Of a DNA stretch of 64,000 bases, positions 34,765-46,606 are shown in pieces. The translations under genes and the position numbers were made by a program. How positions within the stretch are numbered: position 1 is the first letter of the stretch; each line of letters opens with the position of its first letter. The DNA is from Citreicella sp. C3M06 (lineage in GTDB: Bacteria > Pseudomonadota > Alphaproteobacteria > Rhodobacterales > Rhodobacteraceae), in NCBI RefSeq assembly GCF_018860705.1, contig NZ_JAHKQA010000004.1, positions 62,001 to 126,000 of the forward strand, given 5' to 3'. The notes beneath the pieces are model-generated. The model was given only the letters and a program-made list of their open reading frames with translations, was not told where the DNA came from and did no database searches.

Positions 34765-37095
34765 TCAATCAGCCGTCAGAAGCGGGGGCTTTTTCGAGGC
34801 AAGGCGCAGCTTGTCCGGCCCTTCGACCTTCAGGTCGAGTTCGCCGTTCTTGACGCCAACCTTGACCACGCCGCCCTTCATGAGCTTGCCGAACAGCAGC
34901 TCTTCGGCGAGCGGCTTCTTGAGGCTTTCCTGAATGACGCGGCCCAGCGGGCGCGCCCCCATGCGGTCGTCATAGCCCTTGTCGGCAAGCCATTCCGCCG
35001 CCGGGCGGGTCAGCTCGATCGACACGTTGCGATCCATCAGCTGCGCTTCGAGTTGCAGCACGAACTTCTCGACCACCGAGAGGATGACCTCCTTGGGCAG
35101 CGGCTGGAAGCTGATCACCGCGTCGAGACGGTTGCGGAATTCCGGCGTGAAGGTCCGCTCGATGGCGGCGGTATCCTCGCCGGTGCGCCGGTCGCGGCCA
35201 AAGCCGATCGCCGCCTTGGCCTGTTCCGCGGCCCCGGCGTTCGAGGTCATGATCAGGATCACGTTACGGAAATCGACCGAGCGCCCGTTGTGATCGGTCA
35301 GCGAGCCATGATCCATGACCTGAAGCAGGATGTTGTAGACATCCGGATGCGCCTTTTCGATCTCGTCGAGCAGCAGCACGCAATGCGGATGCTGGTCGAC
35401 GCCGTCGGTCAGCTGGCCGCCCTGATCAAAGCCGACATAGCCCGGAGGCGCGCCGATCAGACGGGAAACCGCGTGCTTTTCCATGTATTCCGACATGTCG
35501 AAACGCAGCAGCTCGACCCCGAGCGAGCTTGCAAGCTGCTTGGCTACTTCGGTTTTGCCGACGCCGGTAGGCCCCGCAAACAGGTAGTTGCCGATGGGCT
35601 TTTCCGGCTCGCGCAGCCCTGCACGCGCCAGCTTGATCGCAGCCGAGAGCGCCTCGATCGCGGGGTCCTGTCCGAACACCACGCGCTTGAGGGTCTTTTC
35701 GAGATCCTTGAGCACCTCGGTGTCGTTCTTCGACACGTTTTTCGGCGGGATGCGGGCAATCTTGGCCACGACATCCTCGATCTCCTTGGCACCGATGGTC
35801 TTGCGACGCTTTGATTCGGCCACGAGATGTTGCGCCGCGCCCGCCTCGTCGATCACGTCGATCGCCTTGTCAGGCAGCTTGCGGTCGTTGATGTACCGCG
35901 CCGACAGTTCCACCGCCGACTTGATCGCATCGGCCGTGTATTTGACGCTGTGATGCTCTTCGAAATAGGGCTTGAGGCCCTTGAGGATCTTGACGGTATC
36001 GGGCACCGACGGCTCGTTCACGTCGATCTTCTGGAACCGGCGCGACAGCGCGCGATCCTTTTCGAAATGCTGGCGGAATTCCTTGTAGGTGGTCGATCCC
36101 ATGGTGCGCAGCTTGCCGCCCTGAAGCGCCGGCTTGAGCAGGTTCGATGCATCCATCGCCCCGCCCGATGTCGCACCGGCACCGATCACTGTGTGGATCT
36201 CGTCGATGAACAGCACCGCGTCGGGGTGTTCCTCAAGCTCGTTGACCACGGCTTTCAGGCGTTCTTCGAAATCGCCGCGATAGCGGGTGCCCGCCAGCAG
36301 CGCGCCCATGTCGAGCGAGAAGATCGTGGTCTTGGACAGCACCGCCGGGGTGTCGCCCGAGACAATCTTGCGCGCCAGACCTTCGGCGATGGCGGTCTTG
36401 CCGACGCCCGGATCGCCCACCAGCAGCGGGTTGTTCTTGCGACGGCGGCACAGCACCTGAATGCAGCGTTCCACCTCGTGTTCGCGCCCGATCAGCGGAT
36501 CGACATCGCCCTTGCGCGATTTCGCGTTCAGATCGACGCAATATTTGCCAAGCGCCGATTCCTTGTTGTCGGCGGGGGCTTCGGACTGGGCGGCTTTCAC
36601 CGGCTCTTCCTCTTCCTGCGCACCGGAAACCGGGCGTGCCTCGCCGTAGGCGGGGTTCTTGGCCACGCCATGGGCAATGAAGTTGACCGCGTCATAGCGC
36701 GTCATGTCCTGCTCTTGCAGGAAATAGGCCGCGTTCGATTCACGTTCGGCAAAGATCGCAACGAGCACATTGGCACCCGTCACCTCGGTGCGCCCCGAAG
36801 ACTGCACATGGATCGCGGCGCGCTGGATGACGCGCTGGAAAGCGGCGGTCGGCACCGCTTCGGAGCCTTCTATATCGGTGACGAGGTTCGACAGATCCTC
36901 GTCGATGAATTCCACCAGCGTCGTGCGAAGCTCTTCCGTATCCACGGAGCAGGCCTTCATCACGCGGGCGGCATCGGGTTCGTCGATCAGGGCGAGCAGG
37001 AGATGTTCCAGCGTCGCAAATTCATGGCTGCGCGAGTTCGCGAGAGCCAGTGCAGCGTGAATGGCCTGTTCCAGGGTATTCGAGAAAGACGGCAC
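34765..37095 (-). CDS. clpA: ATP-dependent Clp protease ATP-binding subunit ClpA
   Basis: A 776-residue AAA+ unfoldase that feeds ClpP. The Clp N domain is residues 1-150 (EQAIHAALALANSRSHEFATLEHLLLAL). The first AAA domain has Walker A GDPGVGKTAIAEG and Walker B VLFIDEIHTVIGAG. The second has GPTGVGKTEVAK and LLLDEIEKAHPDV, then the ARPLGRVIQ sensor 2. No long middle domain is present, which separates ClpA from ClpB. The start is a GTG with GAGGAGA eight bases upstream. No clpS gene adjoins it in the window. Confidence 0.97.
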   Translation of the reverse strand: MPSFSNTLEQAIHAALALANSRSHEFATLEHLLLALIDEPDAARVMKACSVDTEELRTTLVEFIDEDLSNLVTDIEGSEAVPTAAFQRVIQRAAIHVQSSGRTEVTGANVLVAIFAERESNAAYFLQEQDMTRYDAVNFIAHGVAKNPAYGEARPVSGAQEEEEPVKAAQSEAPADNKESALGKYCVDLNAKSRKGDVDPLIGREHEVERCIQVLCRRRKNNPLLVGDPGVGKTAIAEGLARKIVSGDTPAVLSKTTIFSLDMGALLAGTRYRGDFEERLKAVVNELEEHPDAVLFIDEIHTVIGAGATSGGAMDASNLLKPALQGGKLRTMGSTTYKEFRQHFEKDRALSRRFQKIDVNEPSVPDTVKILKGLKPYFEEHHSVKYTADAIKSAVELSARYINDRKLPDKAIDVIDEAGAAQHLVAESKRRKTIGAKEIEDVVAKIARIPPKNVSKNDTEVLKDLEKTLKRVVFGQDPAIEALSAAIKLARAGLREPEKPIGNYLFAGPTGVGKTEVAKQLASSLGVELLRFDMSEYMEKHAVSRLIGAPPGYVGFDQGGQLTDGVDQHPHCVLLLDEIEKAHPDVYNILLQVMDHGSLTDHNGRSVDFRNVILIMTSNAGAAEQAKAAIGFGRDRRTGEDTAAIERTFTPEFRNRLDAVISFQPLPKEVILSVVEKFVLQLEAQLMDRNVSIELTRPAAEWLADKGYDDRMGARPLGRVIQESLKKPLAEELLFGKLMKGGVVKVGVKNGELDLKVEGPDKLRLASKKPPLLTAD

Positions 37096-37211
37096 GGCGG
37101 GCTCTCCTCATTGTCTGTGTCGGGCGTTCGGTCTCACCCAACATCGCCTTGTATGGTTAAAGTTTGGTCGATACCGACGATCCATCAAGAAGTTTCTGTG
37201 ACTGATCCGCT

Positions 37212-37230
37212 CACATTTGTTGTCAATGTG
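37212..37230 (-). promoter_or_regulatory. Inverted repeat overlapping a TTGACA element upstream of clpA
   Basis: CACATT-N7-AATGTG forms a 6-bp inverted repeat. On the minus strand the spacer and right arm contain TTGACA, a perfect -35 hexamer reading toward clpA. No good -10 follows at 17 bases (AGTCAC), so it may be activator-dependent. It lies about 115 bases before the clpA start. Confidence 0.4.
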
Positions 37231-37255
37231 TGAACTTGGCGTCAAAAGCGGCGGC

Positions 37256-38011
37256 TTAGAAACGATCCTTGCGGGCGCGGATCTCGGCAAAGACCTCTGC
37301 GTCGCTTGCGGCTTTCATACCCAGTAAATCGCGAATTGCCGGGGAATCGGGTCGCAGGAACGGGTTGGTGGCCAGTTCTTCGGACAGCGTACAGGCGGCG
37401 GTCGGGCGTCCCTCTGTCCGAGCTTTGGCGATGGCGTCTGCTCTTAAGATAAGCGCTTCGTTGCGGGGATCAACGGTCAATGCGAACTTGGCATTGGAGG
37501 CGGTGTACTCGTGCCCGGAATACACCGTTGTCTGCGGGGGCAGCGCGGCGAGCTTGCTCAGGCTGTCCCACATCATCGGCGCGGTGCCTTCAAAGATCCG
37601 CCCGCAGCCTAGCGCCATCAGGCTGTCGGCGGTGAATACCGCGCCGGCGGAGGGCAGGTAAAATGCCACATGGCCAAGGGTGTGGCCGGGCACATAGATC
37701 ACCTGCACGTCGAGGCCGCCCGCTTCGAACGTATCGCCGCCCTGTACGGCGCGATCGAGGTTGGGCAGTTTTTCCGCTTCGGCACGCGGGCCAGTGACGG
37801 TGCAGCCGTATCTTTCGCGCAGCGCGTCAACGCCGCCGACGTGGTCGTGGTGATGATGGGTGATCAGCAGATCGCTGAGCTGCCAGCCCCGCGCGTCAAG
37901 CGCCGCGACGATGGGCGCGGCCTCGGGCGCATCGATCAGCGTCACGCCTGTCGGACCCTTCACAAGGTAGGCGTAATTGTCGCTGAGGCAGGGAACGGTG
38001 ATGATCTCCAT
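37256..38011 (-). CDS. gloB: Hydroxyacylglutathione hydrolase (glyoxalase II)
   Basis: A 251-residue metallo-beta-lactamase-fold enzyme that hydrolyses S-lactoylglutathione to lactate and glutathione in methylglyoxal detoxification. The metal motif is [13 protein letters not shown] near residue 55. Further ligands lie in [26 protein letters not shown] and [16 protein letters not shown], all characteristic of GloB and not of other MBL proteins. The ATG at 38011 has AAGGA upstream. It is divergent from the methyltransferase gene, 63 bases apart. Confidence 0.95.
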   Translation of the reverse strand: MEIITVPCLSDNYAYLVKGPTGVTLIDAPEAAPIVAALDARGWQLSDLLITHHHHDHVGGVDALRERYGCTVTGPRAEAEKLPNLDRAVQGGDTFEAGGLDVQVIYVPGHTLGHVAFYLPSAGAVFTADSLMALGCGRIFEGTAPMMWDSLSKLAALPPQTTVYSGHEYTASNAKFALTVDPRNEALILRADAIAKARTEGRPTAACTLSEELATNPFLRPDSPAIRDLLGMKAASDAEVFAEIRARKDRF

Positions 38012-38074
38012 GGTCTTTCCTTCGTGGCTTTGCCAGACTGCCGTGAAGACTGGCGGATCGGAGGCCCCACCGCA

Positions 38075-38824
38075 ATGCACCTCGATGTGCACTCACTGCG
38101 CGATTTCTACTATCGCAGCGCGCTCGGGCGCGCGGCGCAGCGTGCCGTGCGTGATCAGGTGTTGCGCTACTGGCCCGATTGCAAGGGGCAGACGGTGGTG
38201 GGCTACGGATTTGCCGTGCCGCTGCTGCGCCCGTACCTGCGCGAAGCGCGCCGGGTCGTCGGACTGATGCCTGCGCCGCAGGGGGTCATGCCGTGGCCGC
38301 AGGCGATGCCCAACGTCACCGCCCTGTGCGAGGAAACGATGTGGCCGCTGGAAACCGGCCATGTCGACCGGCTGGTGCTGATGCACGGGCTGGAAACCTC
38401 GGAGCGCCCCTCCGAGGTGCTCGAGGAATGTTACCGCGTGCTTGGTCCCGGCGGCGAGGTGCTGTTCATCGTGCCCAACCGGTCGGGGCTCTGGGCGCGG
38501 TCGGACAACACGCCCTTTGGCTTCGGGCGACCCTATTCGCTGAGCCAGCTCGACAGCCAGCTGCGCCAGTATGACTTTGTCCGCCAGAGCCATGTCAGTG
38601 TGCTGTACCAGCCGCCCTCGCCCCGGCGGTTCTGGATGCGCACCGGGCCGATGTGGGAAAACATCGGGCGGGCGATCCCGGCGGTGGTGGCGGGCGGCGT
38701 ACTGATCGTGCGGGCGGCAAAGCGCTATCCGCCGCAGCGCAAGGGGCTGGGCGACCGGGTGCGGGTGCCAAGCCCGCTCGAGGTGCTGGCACCGGTTCCG
38801 AAAAAGGAACCCAAGGCGATCTGA
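38075..38824 (+). CDS. Predicted class I SAM-dependent methyltransferase
   Basis: A 249-residue protein often found next to gloB. It reads [42 protein letters not shown], a weak SAM-binding loop (GYGFAVP), then [59 protein letters not shown], typical of methyltransferase strand and helix order. The canonical GxGxG is altered, so activity is less sure. GGAGG lies ten bases before the ATG at 38075. Substrate unknown. Confidence 0.75.
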   Translation: MHLDVHSLRDFYYRSALGRAAQRAVRDQVLRYWPDCKGQTVVGYGFAVPLLRPYLREARRVVGLMPAPQGVMPWPQAMPNVTALCEETMWPLETGHVDRLVLMHGLETSERPSEVLEECYRVLGPGGEVLFIVPNRSGLWARSDNTPFGFGRPYSLSQLDSQLRQYDFVRQSHVSVLYQPPSPRRFWMRTGPMWENIGRAIPAVVAGGVLIVRAAKRYPPQRKGLGDRVRVPSPLEVLAPVPKKEPKAI

Positions 38825-39332
38825 CTTCGGCTGGAATCACGGATCGCTCAGCACTTTGTGAGCGGCGTGGGCCGCGCGCGGCGGGGAATCGGCTTGCCTT
38901 CAGCGACATGAAGCATAGCTTGCGTCCTCTGCGTGACCGCTAACATGCTGCCGTCGAGAGGCTGAAGCCTGCGACAAATGGGCAGCTTGAAGAGGGCGCG
39001 CAGCGGGGGCGCGCCGCGACCTCCCGTACGTTTGCGCTATCGACAGGAGGCCTTTCTGCAACGCCACGGCAAACGCTGAAAAGTTTAACAAATCCTGAAA
39101 AACCGCCATTTTTCATAGCCCTGTTCCCCGGTCAGCCGCCTCCACCCCGGCGCTACCGGAAAAAACCCGCGTGCCAACGCCACTTAAAACGCTGCAAGCT
39201 TGTTGCGAGGGCGGGGAGGCTCTGCTACATCCGCGCTGATTTCGACGTCCTGAGACAGATCAGGGCAGGGACACGCCTCCGGATATCGGGACCATCCCGA
39301 TGTCGCGGGGGCCTTATATCGGAAGGGTGGAC
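38825..39332 (+). other. Intergenic region upstream of the ATP synthase operon
   Basis: These 508 bases hold no convincing gene; a 69-codon minus-strand frame has no family marks. Near 38845-38864 a small hairpin (CGCTCA/TGAGCG) could help end the methyltransferase transcript. A patch at 39080-39110 is AT-rich. The promoter-like sequence of the atp operon is listed separately. Confidence 0.6.
39203..39230 (+). promoter_or_regulatory. Putative promoter of atpHAGDC
   Basis: TTGCGA and CTACAT are separated by 16 bases, with an overlapping TTGTTG just upstream. It lies about 100 bases before the atpH start. Read by eye only. Confidence 0.4.
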
Positions 39333-39893
39333 GTGTCAGAACCAGCTTCGATCTCCAGCGGCATCGCGGCACGCTATGCGACAGCGATCTTCGAGATCGC
39401 GAACGAGTCCAATGCTCTCGACCAGCTTGCAGACAACGTGAACGACCTTTCGCAGGCCTTGGCGGACAGCCCGGACCTGCGCGATCTTGTGTCGTCGCCC
39501 GTCTACCCGCGCGCGTCGATGAGAAAGGGCATCATGGCAGTCGCGGCGCAGATGCAACTGCAGCCGTCGTTTCAGAACGCGCTTGGCCTGATGGCCGAAA
39601 AGCGCCGCCTGTTCGCGCTGCCGCAGCTCATCGCGCATCTGCGCGCCAAGATTGCCGAAGCAAAGGGTGAGGTCACGGCCGATGTGACCTCTGCCACGGC
39701 GCTGACCGAGGACCAGGCGAGCCGCCTGGCGAAGACCCTTGCCGACAACATCGGCAAGCAGGTGACCCTGAAAACCACCGTCGATGAAAGCCTCATCGGT
39801 GGTCTCGTCGTCAAGGTTGGCTCCAAGATGATCGACACGTCGGTCCGCTCGAAGCTCAACGCTCTCCAGAATGCAATGAAAGAGGTCGGATAA
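39333..39893 (+). CDS. atpH: F1 ATP synthase delta subunit
   Basis: A 186-residue delta (OSCP-like) subunit that ties the F1 head to the peripheral stalk. It reads [35 protein letters not shown] at the start and ends [38 protein letters not shown], the classic C-terminal signature. The start is a GTG at 39333, with GGAAGGG five bases upstream and the normal family length. It is followed directly by atpA with no gap. Confidence 0.95.
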   Translation: MSEPASISSGIAARYATAIFEIANESNALDQLADNVNDLSQALADSPDLRDLVSSPVYPRASMRKGIMAVAAQMQLQPSFQNALGLMAEKRRLFALPQLIAHLRAKIAEAKGEVTADVTSATALTEDQASRLAKTLADNIGKQVTLKTTVDESLIGGLVVKVGSKMIDTSVRSKLNALQNAMKEVG

Positions 39894-41432
39894 ATGGGTA
39901 TCCAAGCTGCCGAGATCTCGGCGATCCTGAAGGAGCAGATCCAGAACTTCGGGAAAGAAGCCGAAGTCGCCGAAGTCGGCCGCGTGCTGTCCGTCGGTGA
40001 CGGTATCGCCCGCGTGCACGGCCTCGACGCGGTGAAAGCCGGTGAAATGGTCGAGTTCCCCGGCGGCATCATGGGGATGGCGCTGAACCTCGAAACCGAC
40101 AACGTCGGTGTCGTGATCTTCGGCTCTGACCGCGACATCAAGGAAGGTGACATCGTCAAGCGCACCGACTCGATCGTGGACGTGCCCGCCGGTGAGGGCC
40201 TGCTGGGCCGCGTCGTCGATGGTCTCGGCAACCCGCTGGATGGCAAAGGTCCGATCCAGTACACCGAACGCCGCATCGCCGACGTGAAAGCGCCGGGCAT
40301 CATCCCGCGCAAGTCGGTGCACCAGCCGATGGCGACCGGCCTCAAGGCCGTCGACGCCATGATCCCGATCGGCCGTGGCCAGCGCGAGCTGATCATTGGC
40401 GACCGTCAGACCGGCAAGACCGCGATCGCGCTCGATTCGATCCTGAACCAGAAGTCGTACAACGACGCGGCTGGCGATGACGACAGCAAGAAGCTGTACT
40501 GCATCTATGTCGCCATCGGCCAGAAGCGCTCGACCGTTGCGCAGCTGGTGAAGCGTCTCGAAGCCACCGGCGCCATCGATTATTCGATCGTCGTGGCCGC
40601 AACCGCATCCGACCCCGCACCGATGCAGTTCCTTGCCCCCTACGCCGCGACCGCCATGGCGGAATATTTCCGCGACAACGGCAAGCACGCGCTGATCATC
40701 TATGATGACCTGTCCAAGCAGGCCGTGTCTTACCGCCAGATGTCGCTGCTTCTGCGCCGCCCGCCCGGCCGCGAAGCCTATCCGGGCGACGTGTTCTACC
40801 TTCACTCGCGCCTGCTGGAACGCTCGGCCAAGCTGAACGAAGATCATGGCGCTGGCTCGCTGACGGCTCTGCCGATCATCGAAACCCAGGGCGGTGACGT
40901 GTCGGCGTTCATCCCGACCAACGTGATCTCGATCACCGACGGCCAGATCTTCCTCGAGACCGAACTGTTCTTCCAGGGTATCCGCCCCGCCGTGAACACC
41001 GGTCTGTCGGTGTCGCGCGTCGGCTCCTCGGCCCAGACCAAGGCGATGTCCTCGGTGGCTGGCCCGGTGAAGCTGTCGCTGGCACAGTACCGCGAGATGG
41101 CTGCATTTGCGCAGTTCGGCTCTGACCTCGACGCCGCGACCCAGCGCCTGCTGGCCCGTGGTGCGCGTCTGACCGAGCTGATGAAGCAGCCGCAGTACTC
41201 GCCGCTGTCGAACGCCGAAATCGTCTGCGTCATCTTCGCAGGCACCAACGGCTACCTCGACAACGTTCCGGTTCGCGAAGTCGGCAAGTACGAGGCCGCT
41301 CTGCTGGCGTTCCTGCGCGGTCAGCGCAAGGATATCCTCGACTGGATCGAAGCCGAGGATCCGAAGATCAAGGGTGAACCCGCGGACAAGCTCAAGGCGG
41401 CTCTGGACGAATTCGCCAAGACCTACGCCTGA
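39894..41432 (+). CDS. atpA: F1 ATP synthase alpha subunit
   Basis: A 512-residue non-catalytic nucleotide-binding subunit of F1. The P-loop is [16 protein letters not shown] near residue 170. The family signature [17 protein letters not shown] lies near residue 365. The N-terminus [44 protein letters not shown] is standard. The ATG follows the atpH stop at once (TAAATG), so the two are coupled. Confidence 0.99.
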   Translation: MGIQAAEISAILKEQIQNFGKEAEVAEVGRVLSVGDGIARVHGLDAVKAGEMVEFPGGIMGMALNLETDNVGVVIFGSDRDIKEGDIVKRTDSIVDVPAGEGLLGRVVDGLGNPLDGKGPIQYTERRIADVKAPGIIPRKSVHQPMATGLKAVDAMIPIGRGQRELIIGDRQTGKTAIALDSILNQKSYNDAAGDDDSKKLYCIYVAIGQKRSTVAQLVKRLEATGAIDYSIVVAATASDPAPMQFLAPYAATAMAEYFRDNGKHALIIYDDLSKQAVSYRQMSLLLRRPPGREAYPGDVFYLHSRLLERSAKLNEDHGAGSLTALPIIETQGGDVSAFIPTNVISITDGQIFLETELFFQGIRPAVNTGLSVSRVGSSAQTKAMSSVAGPVKLSLAQYREMAAFAQFGSDLDAATQRLLARGARLTELMKQPQYSPLSNAEIVCVIFAGTNGYLDNVPVREVGKYEAALLAFLRGQRKDILDWIEAEDPKIKGEPADKLKAALDEFAKTYA

Positions 41433-41453
41433 GCGCTCTGAAAGGACAGGATC

Positions 41454-42335
41454 ATGCCTAGCCTAAAGGACCTCAAGACGCGGATCTCGTCGGTCAAATC
41501 GACCCGTAAGATCACCAAGGCCATGCAAATGGTGGCCGCCGCAAAACTGCGGCGGGCACAGGATGCCGCCGAACAGTCCCGCCCCTATACCGAGCGCTTC
41601 AATGCGGTGCTCGGTGCCATGGCGGCGTCGGTCGGTGGCAGCGCGTCTGCCCCCAAGCTGCTGTCGGGAACCGGCAAGGACGATGTGCATCTGCTTATCG
41701 TCATGACCGCCGAACGCGGCCTTTGCGGTGGCTTCAACTCGTCCATCGTCAAGAAGGCGCGGATCGAGATCGAGAAGCTGAAAGCCGCTGGCAAGACGGT
41801 CAAGATTCTGACCGTCGGCAAGAAGGGCCGCGAGCAGCTCAAGCGTGACTACGCTTCGCTGTCCGTTGGGCATGTCGATCTGAGCGACGTCAAGAAGCTT
41901 GGCTATGTCGACGCGCAGAAGATCGCGCGCGACGTGCTCGGCCGCTTCGACAAAGAAGAGTTCGACGTGGCGACGCTTTTCTACTCGAAGTTCGTGAACG
42001 TGGTGAGCCAGGTGCCGACGGCACAGCAGATCATCCCGGCGGCCTATGATGCGCCGGAATCGCCCGAGGAGTCGGTTTCGACCCTCTACGATTATGAGCC
42101 CGGAGAGGAACAGATCCTCGCCGACCTGCTTCCCCGTGGTGTCGCAACCCAGATCTTCTCGGCTCTGCTGGAGAACGCGGCCTCGGAACAGGGGGCTCGG
42201 ATGAGCGCGATGGACAACGCCACGCGCAACGCCGGCGACATGATCGACAAGCTGACGATCGAATACAACCGGTCGCGTCAGGCTGTCATCACCAACGAAC
42301 TGATCGAAATCATCTCGGGCGCCGAGGCGCTCTAA
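41454..42335 (+). CDS. atpG: F1 ATP synthase gamma subunit
   Basis: A 293-residue central shaft of F1. It opens [36 protein letters not shown] and ends [41 protein letters not shown], the two helices that form the coiled-coil rotor. It starts 21 bases after atpA, with AAAGGACAGG before the ATG. Confidence 0.99.
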   Translation: MPSLKDLKTRISSVKSTRKITKAMQMVAAAKLRRAQDAAEQSRPYTERFNAVLGAMAASVGGSASAPKLLSGTGKDDVHLLIVMTAERGLCGGFNSSIVKKARIEIEKLKAAGKTVKILTVGKKGREQLKRDYASLSVGHVDLSDVKKLGYVDAQKIARDVLGRFDKEEFDVATLFYSKFVNVVSQVPTAQQIIPAAYDAPESPEESVSTLYDYEPGEEQILADLLPRGVATQIFSALLENAASEQGARMSAMDNATRNAGDMIDKLTIEYNRSRQAVITNELIEIISGAEAL

Positions 42336-42351
42336 GAACCGGAGACGATAA

Positions 42352-43776
<1,425 letters not shown>

Positions 43777-43784
43777 TGACTGCC

Positions 43785-43807
43785 GGGGGACTGCATTGCG
43801 GTCCCCC
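43785..43807 (+). other. Hairpin between atpD and atpC
   Basis: GGGGGAC and GTCCCCC pair over a 9-base loop, followed by TT. It lies in the 51-base gap between atpD and atpC, the largest gap in the operon, and may trim atpC expression or protect the upstream mRNA. Role inferred. Confidence 0.55.
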
Positions 43808-43827
43808 TTCACCAACCGGAGGCCCTG

Positions 43828-44262
43828 ATGGCTGATACGATGCAATTCGACCTGGTGAGCCCCGAGCGCAGGCTTCTTTCGACCAAGGCCACCGCGGTGT
43901 CGATCCCCGGGTCCGAGGGCGACATGACGGCGATGCCGAACCACGCAGCCACGATCACCACGCTGCGCCCCGGCATCCTCAAGGTCACCACCGAGAGCGG
44001 CGCGGCGGAGTTCGTCGTCACCGGCGGCTTTGTCGAGATCGGCGAAGGCGTCACGGTGTTGGCCGAAAAGGCCGTCCCGCACGAGGATATGGATCAGGCG
44101 ACCTATGAAGCGCTCGTCGCGGAAGCCGAGGCCGTTTACCGCGAGGTCAAGGAGACCTCGGCCAACGAGCCGGGCCTTGTCGACGATGCGGCCAAACTGC
44201 TGCAGGACATGGTCGCGATTGGCACCCATATCGGGCTTGACCCGAAACAGCCGAACTTCTGA
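43828..44262 (+). CDS. atpC: F1 ATP synthase epsilon subunit
   Basis: A 144-residue epsilon subunit that links gamma to the c-ring and can inhibit hydrolysis. It opens MADTMQFDLVSPERRLLSTKATAVSIPGSEGDMTAMPNHA, then TTLRPGILKV and FVVTGGFVEIGEGVTVLAEKAVP, the beta-sandwich domain, followed by a C-terminal helical tail. GGAGG lies before the ATG. Last gene of the F1 operon. The F0 genes are not in this window, as is usual in Rhodobacteraceae. Confidence 0.97.
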   Translation: MADTMQFDLVSPERRLLSTKATAVSIPGSEGDMTAMPNHAATITTLRPGILKVTTESGAAEFVVTGGFVEIGEGVTVLAEKAVPHEDMDQATYEALVAEAEAVYREVKETSANEPGLVDDAAKLLQDMVAIGTHIGLDPKQPNF

Positions 44263-44282
44263 TCCTGCCGAAAGGCTGATCG

Positions 44283-44308
44283 AAAGCCCCGCCTTGGCGG
44301 GGCTTTTG
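44283..44308 (+). terminator. Rho-independent terminator of the atp operon
   Basis: AAAGCCCCGCC-TT-GGCGGGGCTTTT forms a tight, perfect stem with a T run, 20 bases past the atpC stop. Confidence 0.9.
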
Positions 44309-44414
44309 CGTTGTCCGGGGCGCTTTTGCGCCGAGTTGACGCTAACTGCTTGCGCAAATCCGTTGGGGGTGGCAACCGCAAGCAAACCCTTTTCATACGG
44401 AGTACGCCCCGCCG

Positions 44415-45083
44415 ATGCCGAGCCTCGACATCACCTCGCTGTTGCGCGAATTCATCACGCTGTTCGTGGTGATAGATCCGATCGGATCGCTGCCGGTGTT
44501 CTATTTCGCGGTGGCTGGGGTGCCCGCCGCGCTGCACTGGAAGATCGCGGTGCGTGCGGTGCTGGTGGCCGCTGGGGTGCTTCTGGCCTTCCTTGCGGTG
44601 GGGCAGGTGTTGATGGATACGCTGGGGCTGCGGCTGGGCTCGTTCCAGATCGCGGGCGGCATCATCCTGTTCCTCTTTGCCCTGACGATGATCTTTGGCG
44701 ATAGCAAACCCGCCCGCGAGATCGAAGAGGCCGAACGCGATCACATGGCGGGCGCGGTGTTCCCGCTTGCCATGCCGTCGATCGCATCGCCCGGTGCCAT
44801 GCTGGCCATCGTCATCCTGACCGACAACAACCGCAACTCGATCCCCGACCAAATGGTGACGGCGGTGATGCTGCTGGCGGTGCTGGCCTCGACGCTGGTG
44901 CTGCTCTTGCTCGCAGGGCGGCTGCGCCGACTCATCGGCCTCACCGGAACCAGCATCATCAGCCGCGTCATGGGCATCATTCTGGCCACTGTGGCGGTGG
45001 ATAACGTGCTTGGCGGTTTCGAGGCGGTCGGGCTGATTTCGTTGGCCCAGCCCGAAGGCGTGGTGCTCGAGATCGAGGGCTGA
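44415..45083 (+). CDS. MarC family integral membrane protein
   Basis: A 222-residue inner-membrane protein with about six segments. The opening LLREFITLFVVIDPIGSLPVF and the middle FPLAMPSIASPGAMLAIVIL are the two family marks (MarC/UPF0056). The end SRVMGIILATVAVDNVLGGF also fits. MarC was named for multiple antibiotic resistance but has no proven role in it. Function unknown. Confidence 0.9.
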   Translation: MPSLDITSLLREFITLFVVIDPIGSLPVFYFAVAGVPAALHWKIAVRAVLVAAGVLLAFLAVGQVLMDTLGLRLGSFQIAGGIILFLFALTMIFGDSKPAREIEEAERDHMAGAVFPLAMPSIASPGAMLAIVILTDNNRNSIPDQMVTAVMLLAVLASTLVLLLLAGRLRRLIGLTGTSIISRVMGIILATVAVDNVLGGFEAVGLISLAQPEGVVLEIEG

Positions 45084-45140
45084 TCTTTTCATCCGGCGCA
45101 GGATCGTCAATGATGATGCCCTGCGGGACGGAGAGAACAC

Positions 45141-45491
45141 ATGCGCAAGATGGAGGGGAGCCGGGTCGGCGTCGATCAGGGCAATACAGAGATCTTCTCT
45201 GAGTTTGCCACGGGCGGCGACATGTGGACCGGCTCTGGCACGCGCGAGCGGCGCAAGACGATCCGCTTCGCAGAACCCTTCCGCACGCCGCCGGTGGTGC
45301 AGGTGTCGCTGTCGCTGTGGGATATGGATCAGGGCGCCAATCTGCGGGCTGACATTTCCGCCGACAAGGTCACCGAAAATGGTTTCGACCTTGTGTTCCG
45401 TACGTGGTCGGACACGCGCGTGGCGCGGGTCCGCATGTCATGGCTGGCCATCGGCGAGCTGCCAAACGAGGACGACTGGCAGCTTTTCTAG
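45141..45491 (+). CDS. H-type lectin domain protein
   Basis: A 116-residue protein without a signal peptide. It reads MWTGSGTRERRKTIRFAEPFRTPPVVQVSLSLWDMDQGANLRADISADKV and ends TRVARVRMSWLAIGEL, the pattern of the H-type (Helix pomatia agglutinin-like) lectin fold: an FxTPPxVxVSLS strand and a final VxWxAIG strand. In animals this fold binds GalNAc; in bacteria the ligand is unknown. It stands alone between marC and the convergent prs. Confidence 0.75.
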   Translation: MRKMEGSRVGVDQGNTEIFSEFATGGDMWTGSGTRERRKTIRFAEPFRTPPVVQVSLSLWDMDQGANLRADISADKVTENGFDLVFRTWSDTRVARVRMSWLAIGELPNEDDWQLF

Positions 45492-45495
45492 GCGC

Positions 45496-46506
45496 TCAGA
45501 TGATGCCTTCGTAGATCGGCCCCAAGGTGTCGGTCTCGAACAGCGACGACACCGAGGTGCCGTTCCAGATGTTCAGGATCGCCTGTGCGAACATCGGCGC
45601 GGTGGGCACGATGCGGATGTTCTCGGCCCCGGCAACCTCTTCTGTCGCGGCGATGGAATCGGTGATCACCAGCGATTTCATCACCGAGGCTTTGACCCGT
45701 TCGACCGCCGGGCCGGACAGCACGCCGTGGGTGATATAAGCATGCACCTCGGTTGCGCCGTGGTTCATCAGGATTTCGGCAGCCTTGCACAGCGTTCCGG
45801 CCGTGTCGCAGATGTCATCGACGATGATGCATTTCTTGCCCGTCACATCGCCGATCACCGTCATTTCGGCGATCTCGCCGGCCTTCTCGCGGCGCTTGTC
45901 GACGATGGCCAGCGGCGCATTGATCCGCTTGGCCAGCTCACGCGCCCGCGCCACGCCGCCGACGTCGGGCGAGACAACCATCACGTCTTCCAGCTCGCCT
46001 TCGAACTGTTTCAGGATATCCAGCGCGAACACCGGCGAGGCATAGAGGTTGTCGACCGGGATGTCGAAAAAGCCCTGAATCTGTGTGGCGTGCAGATCCA
46101 TGGTCAGCACCCGCTCGATTCCGGCCTCGTGGATCATGTTTGCGACCAGCTTGGCGGTGATCGGGGTGCGCGCCTTGGTGCGGCGATCTTGACGGGCATA
46201 GCCGAAATACGGGATCACGGCGGTGATACGCGCCGCCGACGAGCGGCGCAGCGCGTCGGCCATGATCAGCAGTTCCATCAGGTTGTCGTTCGCCGGGCGC
46301 GAGGTTGACTGGATGATGAACATGTCTTCGCCGCGGACGTTCTCGTAGACCTCGACAAAGATCTCCTGATCATTGAACCGCTCGACGCGGGCGTCGACCA
46401 GCCCCACGGACATGCCGCGATAGAGCGACATGCGCCGCGCGATGGCATTGGCAAGCGGGCGGTTGGAATTTCCAGCGATAAGCTTGGGTTCGATGACGGT
46501 TGGCAT
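45496..46506 (-). CDS. prs: Ribose-phosphate pyrophosphokinase (PRPP synthase)
   Basis: A 336-residue class I PRPP synthase, making PRPP from ribose-5-phosphate and ATP for purine, pyrimidine, histidine and NAD synthesis. Marks include [73 protein letters not shown] (metal site) and the PRPP loop [23 protein letters not shown]. It is a few residues longer than many bacterial enzymes. Its product feeds pyrimidine and NAD synthesis, whose genes are also in the window. Confidence 0.98.
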   Translation of the reverse strand: MPTVIEPKLIAGNSNRPLANAIARRMSLYRGMSVGLVDARVERFNDQEIFVEVYENVRGEDMFIIQSTSRPANDNLMELLIMADALRRSSAARITAVIPYFGYARQDRRTKARTPITAKLVANMIHEAGIERVLTMDLHATQIQGFFDIPVDNLYASPVFALDILKQFEGELEDVMVVSPDVGGVARARELAKRINAPLAIVDKRREKAGEIAEMTVIGDVTGKKCIIVDDICDTAGTLCKAAEILMNHGATEVHAYITHGVLSGPAVERVKASVMKSLVITDSIAATEEVAGAENIRIVPTAPMFAQAILNIWNGTSVSSLFETDTLGPIYEGII

Positions 46507-46606
46507 GGGGGAGAGGCCTCGGCAGCGATGACAGATTGATGACGTTGCGGGGGCCTTAGCACGCGGTTACCGTGACGCAAAGCCATCTGCCACCAAAGGG
46601 GTGAAC

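Noticed and set aside
38900-39109. A 69-codon minus-strand frame before the atp operon
   Set aside because: No family mark, no ribosome site, and a mixed composition without a hydrophobic or charged pattern.
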